A model generated the notes under the pieces. That model saw only the letters and a list, made by a program, of their open reading frames with translations. It was not told the DNA's origin and did not search any database. Of a stretch of 64,000 nucleotides of DNA, positions 59,330-64,000 are shown piece by piece. Position 1 is the first letter of the stretch; each line of letters opens with the position of its first letter. The translations under genes and the position numbers were made by a program. The stretch is from positions 47,459,811-47,523,810 of the forward strand of contig CM040085.1 of the NCBI GenBank assembly GCA_022496805.1. The letters are read 5' to 3'. Origin of the DNA: Pohlia nutans (lineage: Eukaryota; Streptophyta; Bryopsida; Bryales; Mniaceae).

Positions 59330-60149
59330 AATGACATCCTATAATGTTTGCGCGCAGACATGGTAGTGTTCAATAGACAAGCTATTATGTAAGTGAAGAT
59401 TATGGACCTACTCCTATTTTACAGCACTCACCCATTGAGCCAACGACTAGAGGACTTCAAAATCATCTGATTGAAATATATGACTACTATTAGTCAGGTT
59501 ATTTACTACATGGCTGCATGTAGTCACCCAAACCAACTCTATTACTACAGTAAGACATACATAAACCATATACCCATACAATCCGACTACATTAGTATGA
59601 CTACACATAGTAAGCACTCAGAGCATGACTCTGGGAACCGGGCAGGAGAACATATGTCCCGTTCCCATAGACGTTCCCACCCAGGTCCTCAAAAATATGA
59701 CTACTTATATGACTAGTCCATGACTGGACCCTCTTAGGACTGATTTTAGACTAAACCAATGACTGAGGTGACTACATAGTCATATGCGCTTAGTCACATC
59801 CGATCACATTGGGCTGGTTTTCTTGTAGTGACCGCCAACCAATATTTGCGTCTAGCTACTTTTCTTCTATTCAATCGGCTGTCAATCGACACGGAACTGA
59901 AGTGGATCGTCATTTGGTTAATCTACTGATCTATAGTTCAATATATATACTCCATCGGACTACATATTGGCTGCCAGCCGATACTATATTGTCTTACTTG
60001 ACAATAATCATAGGAATAGATCTAATATCATATCATTCTCTTGGGCCACAGTAGTTGGGAATTTGTACACGCCATTTTTCACTATGTGAATGAAATTACT
60101 TTGTGTATTGAGTTTTTGCCATGTAGCGGTTATGATATTCCATCTCATT

Positions 60150-60436
60150 CATCAGGAATTTAGGACCCCACGGATTTTAAACGATTTCCGTGCGACATCC
60201 AATATTTCATGGGTTCATATATTTTTTGCACGGATTTTGCAAGGATTTTGAGCTAATTCCGCACGGATTCTGTACTTTGTTAGATAAAGAAAAGAGTGAA
60301 TGTAGAAGCCATGTGGGTTCAGTGTAGAATTAGTGCAAAATCCGTGCGGAATCCATGCGAAAAATGTACGAACCCATGAAATATCGGATGTCGCATAGAG
60401 ATCGTTAAAAATCAATGAGGACCTAAATTCTTGATG
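60150..60436. repeat. Foldback MITE, copy in right arm
   Basis: Mirror of 42273-42559. Confidence 0.8.
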
Positions 60437-61149
60437 TTGTACATTGCCGATTTCAGTTTATTTTTTTGGTCTTTTAAGGCGTGTTTTTTTGACATTTGAT
60501 TCTAGGCTCCATGTGTTCAGTAAATTTTTAATTTGATTATTTATTGATTGCTTATCGGCTGTCGGCTGATACTATATGCCATTGGACTTTCTAGTGGATT
60601 CTATGCCTTCTTTCTCCAGCTCCATTCAGTTCCTTCTCTACTAATATTTTTTTTATTTCACATCGCAACTTCCTTTGTGTATTTAACTGTAGGATATTTA
60701 GGGTTGTAGGGTTTATGGTTTAGGAATTTTGTTTCCATTTGCTTCTTGTTGTTGATTTCACATATTTGTATTTGTTAAATTTCTTTTATTTGTAGCCTTT
60801 TATTGTGGGATATTTATATTTTTATCTTCCTGGTTATAATTGTGTTGAAGGCGTGCTGACACTTTTGTTTCATTTTTTGTTTTGTTTCTTAGTACACAAA
60901 GATTCATTGTTATATATTATCGTATCTCTTAATAATTTTGTTCTATGTCTCACCTTCCGTGGAAAACTAAACTGGTTAAAAATAGAAGCTTGGGTTGGCT
61001 AAAAATAGGTGTCACCAGAGTGTAAATCTCGTCACGTCCATCAAAAAAGTATATAAGGTCCAGAATGACTATTTTTAGCTAGTTTACTTTTTCCACGGAG
61101 GATGAGATGTCGTACATGCGTTGGCAGACCGCAAATACAACTCTATAGA

Positions 61150-63163
61150 GGTCGAGGTCGCTTGCCTCGTCGCACCACGGCTAGCCATTTGTCAATGTAA
61201 AGCGGTTAATGGCACCTGCTCCTATACAGAAAACCACTCGAAATTGAGCATATGAACTCAGCTTGGTTTCTGTTCATACCGGTAATAAAACTCCTTACTT
61301 CTGGTCAAAATTTCAATGTTACAGAGTCAGATTTGAGGCAGACCAACAGAGCAGTTTCATTGGAAAATGAGAAACGACCTCTCTCAATTCTGAAATAAAA
61401 TTCTAGAAAAAAAGCTCCAACGAAAAGGGAAAAAAATCCTGGTCTCCATATCTGGTTACAATTTCAATTTTGGCTGAAGGTGAGAACAACCACTCACTGA
61501 CCACATTTTGATAACATGTCAAGGAGAGTGGCATAGCAACACCCACAAAGAATCAGTGGTAATATTTTTTCATTTTTGTTCCAAATATGCTCATCCCACT
61601 CTTCCATACAAGGTATTGGATCATCACCTGCTCAAGGGCAGATGTAGAACAAAACAATTCATTTTATAGAGAAGTAAAGGTGTCAAGTATTACACAATTG
61701 ACTTTGAAAATTGTGTGAGAAAGTTGATTTGATGATAAATAAATAGAAAAATTAATATTCTTCATTTATGTCAAATAAACAAATAAATCAAATTAATAGA
61801 AAAATAAAAATTCAATTTTCAATTTCAGAGTTTGGAATCTGCTCACCTTCTGCATATCACTCTGTTTGAAGAATTCAATCATTTTCTTTAAGAGGATACT
61901 CTCAACAGTATTGCCAACATAATGGTTTCCACATACCAGGGAGCTGCATATCCCTAGTACGGAGTATGAGAGTCAAACTCCAATTCTGTTCCCTTCAAAC
62001 CGTCCCTTTTCAAGCCCCTTCTCAACTCCAAATCAAAATGCACTGATCAATTATATTCTTGTTTTTAATCATGTTTACACATCCCAACAAAGTCAGTTGA
62101 ATATATATATATATATATATATGGAAAGTCGATCATTTCTAACTTCTTATTTTACCTAAAAATTTCATATTTACTCCATCAATTTCATGGTCGAAAATCC
62201 TTAAATGGTCATAATGAGGTCCCTCGACCTACATCAAAACCTTCATCAAAAGGTTTTATTATCCAGTGCCATATCTACGGGAATTAATTTAGAAGAACAA
62301 TTCTGCCATTAACAAGATTTCGTGACTTTCTATAGAGAAGTGTCAGGTCATCAGCATGTCCGAAAATGATACAATTCTAGTGTGGAAAATTTCTGTCAAC
62401 ATGGGCACAAATGCATAGCCTCCTGTCACATTGGCACTCACTCAGTCCTTAGTGGAATCGGTACGTACATCAATGACCACACAAATTACATGGACTGAAA
62501 CTTTATCAATTTATCTTCAATACTAGTAAAAGGGGGTTCTACAGTAGAACACATCCATCATGTTGAGAAGAGTGAAACCAAGTATGCCCTTGTGAACCAA
62601 GTGAACCAAGCTGGGCTGCAAGAATTTTAATCTGGGCTGCAAGGATTTTAAGCAAGAATTTTAAGCTGGGTTGCAAGGATTCGAAACTGAGGATTAGTGG
62701 GGTCAATAGCATAGTGTGCCATCAAAGTTTAAACTCCGTCACTGCCGTCAGTCACATGAACCAAACTACTGACTACTGAACTCGCTATATGATGAAGTTT
62801 TGTGACTTCGTAGCGTCACATAAACCAAACTTATGACTGACCTTGGTCAGATCGTCCTTCACCACGCGTTGCAATCTCCTGGACAGCTTGAAGCAACGAC
62901 TGTAAAGCAGCCTGAGCGATGGAGACGGCATAATGGATGACAGTTGCGACCCTAGCACGCTCGTTACAGAGCCCTAAAATTTGAATAAGTGCGAAGTATT
63001 TGGCGGCGTTTAAGCGTAGTGGTGCTAACTACATGATCTAACAAGCATTAAGTTTTAGAATTGACGGTGGTAGCTCATTCGAACCTGAAGAGGACGATCA
63101 AAATGGCGATGACAAGGGCGCTCGATTGCCTCCCACGCCTCACTGCTCCTGCTTGCTCGAGCG
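61150..63163. other. Spacer with small repeats
   Basis: About 2 kb without a recognisable gene. It holds an (AT)n run at 62097-62122 and GCTGGGCTGCAAGAATTTTAA-type direct repeats at 62607-62680. The last few hundred bases are GC-richer and probably include the promoter and leader of the gene at 63164. Confidence 0.5.
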
Positions 63164-64000
63164 ATGGAGACGCCCACGATTCTTGCTGAAGCGCCTTCGC
63201 CGCCTGAAGAGGACGACACCTGCGACTCGGAGGGGGTCTCCCAGCGACCTGAGGAGTCGGCTTCGGAGGAAGGGTTTGGAAGGGATGAGGACGTTCTTGT
63301 GCCAGAGTACGAGAGGCTGCGGCAGGAGAACTTACGCAAGAACGAGCTCAAGCTACAGGAGCTCGGAGTCCCGCTTCTGGCACAATCCTTGCTCAACCCT
63401 AACGCCACTTGCACGACCGAAGCGGGGGGAGGAGAGGGGAATCAAGCGACCGTGAAGAGGACACGCAGCGCCGGCGCCAGCAGCATCGAAAACCGCAGAA
63501 AGACAGAAAGGTACTGAAATCCTAAACCCTAGCTCGACTTCGCATCCTGCATGCCTCCTCGATTTCTTGTAAGCAGCAAGGGTTTGTAACAAGTGATGCT
63601 TACTGCAGCGAGGGTTTGGAAGTCGTGCGTCGGAGTAAGCGACTCAACAACCCGCCACGAAAAGCTGCAAGGAACAAGCAAAAGGACGCGCTCTGCAAGG
63701 AATCAAAGGAATGCGTGAGGAGCGTGAAGAGCAGCTCCGAGGAGTGGCACAGCGAAGAGGAGAAAACGAAGAGCGAAACTGACATCGAGAATGATGACGA
63801 GCGTAGCCTAGGCGATGATGAGGTCTCGCCAGTAGCAGTGGGAAAGCCACATCGAGGCAAGCAAAATCCTCATGTGAGTGTACTGCCTTGCTTCGATGTT
63901 TGCTTGATTCGATGCTTGATCAATGAGGAGAGAGTTTTAGTTCCCCACTTCAGTAGCATGATGATTTTCTAGAGATATAATTGTATTGCTCTGTTCGTTG
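63164..64000 (+). CDS. N-terminal part of a charged, probably nuclear protein (runs out of window)
   Basis: Exons 63164-63510 and 63609-63873 join in phase, followed by a GTGAGT donor; later exons lie beyond the window. The start METPTILAEAP is the first Met in a GC-rich frame. The region is acidic (SPPEEDDTCDSE) and then carries VPEYERLRQENLRKNELKLQ and LEVVRRSKRLNNPPRKAA. The pair YE.xR..N..KN...L..LG plus R.S.RL is seen at the N-terminus of several plant nuclear proteins, for example WDR76-like and some B3-domain proteins. Which one this is cannot be decided here. Exon 2 ends in a second acidic, Ser-rich stretch. Codon use is GC-rich as in the dioxygenase gene. Confidence 0.65.

Larger units (their letters stand above)
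55064..59830 (+). mobile_element. Internally deleted CACTA (En/Spm) element B
   Basis: 4767 bp, CACTACAAGAACACCAGCCC at the left (one base differs from element A) and GGGCTGGTTTTCTTGTAGTG at the right. It is flanked by ACC on both sides (55061-55063, 59831-59833), the 3-bp target duplication expected of CACTA elements. Content as in element A, in opposite orientation. About 1.8 kb of the tnp2 3' half is missing relative to 49434-51254. Confidence 0.92.
55064..61149. repeat. Right arm of the 19.6-kb palindrome
   Basis: Mirror of 41560-47645. Contains CACTA element B (55064-59830) and about 1.3 kb of flank. At the outer edge, similarity ends at CTATAG with the flanks diverging immediately. Confidence 0.93.

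Noticed and set aside
41560..61149. Whole palindrome as one giant CACTA element with ends at 42879 and 59830
   Set aside because: The outer flanks are mirror images rather than direct duplications, and four CACTA ends exist. Two separate elements plus a duplication explain the data better.

Overview
The window is nuclear DNA of a land plant. Spliced genes with short GT-AG introns, plant-type interspersed telomere motifs (CCCTAAA), a CACTA (En/Spm) transposon with the plant-typical end CACTACAAGAAAA, Stowaway-like MITEs and an intron-less Arg-tRNA all point that way. Gene spacing, intron size and the moss-like style of the kinase gene suggest a bryophyte, but this is an inference and I cannot name the species.

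Genes from left to right: the 3' two thirds of NOP14 (1-3158, +); a 22-exon C2-type conserved plant protein of 1359 codons (7408-17548, +); an intron-less protein kinase with a DFE instead of DFG motif (20896-22512, +); a GC-rich three-exon 2-oxoglutarate/Fe(II) dioxygenase (24736-26156, +); tRNA-Arg(UCU) (29901-29973, -); dolichol-phosphate mannosyltransferase DPM1 (30412-32533, +); a Rubisco-LSMT-like SET protein whose usual Asn-His pair is missing (34157-36639, -); and the start of a gene for a charged, probably nuclear protein (63164 to the window end, +). All joins given keep an open frame across the introns. The genes are unrelated housekeeping or regulatory genes with no shared pathway.

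Between and inside the genes lies a dense set of transposons. The most striking is a group of more than a dozen elements that start TTAA-CCC(C/T)TAAA and end TTTAGGG-TTAA. Several internal sequence families share these ends. Two are nested in others exactly at a TTAA, and one pair abuts on a single shared TTAA. TTAA target duplication with CCC/GGG ends is the hallmark of piggyBac-type transposition, which is not a usual component of plant genomes. Other repeats are Stowaway-like MITEs, a TA-flanked foldback MITE, an 810-bp MITE with TTTA flanks, a 95-bp poly(A) retroposed insert, minisatellites and telomere-like tracts.

From 41560 to 61149 there is a giant palindrome: two 6086-bp arms, apparently almost identical, around a 7.4-kb spacer. 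Each arm holds one 4767-bp internally deleted CACTA element plus 1.3 kb of flank. The spacer holds a nearly complete tnp2 transposase gene without its own termini. The inner palindrome edge coincides exactly with the CACTA end, while the outer edge lies at no transposon end. This suggests templated repair between two inverted CACTA copies.
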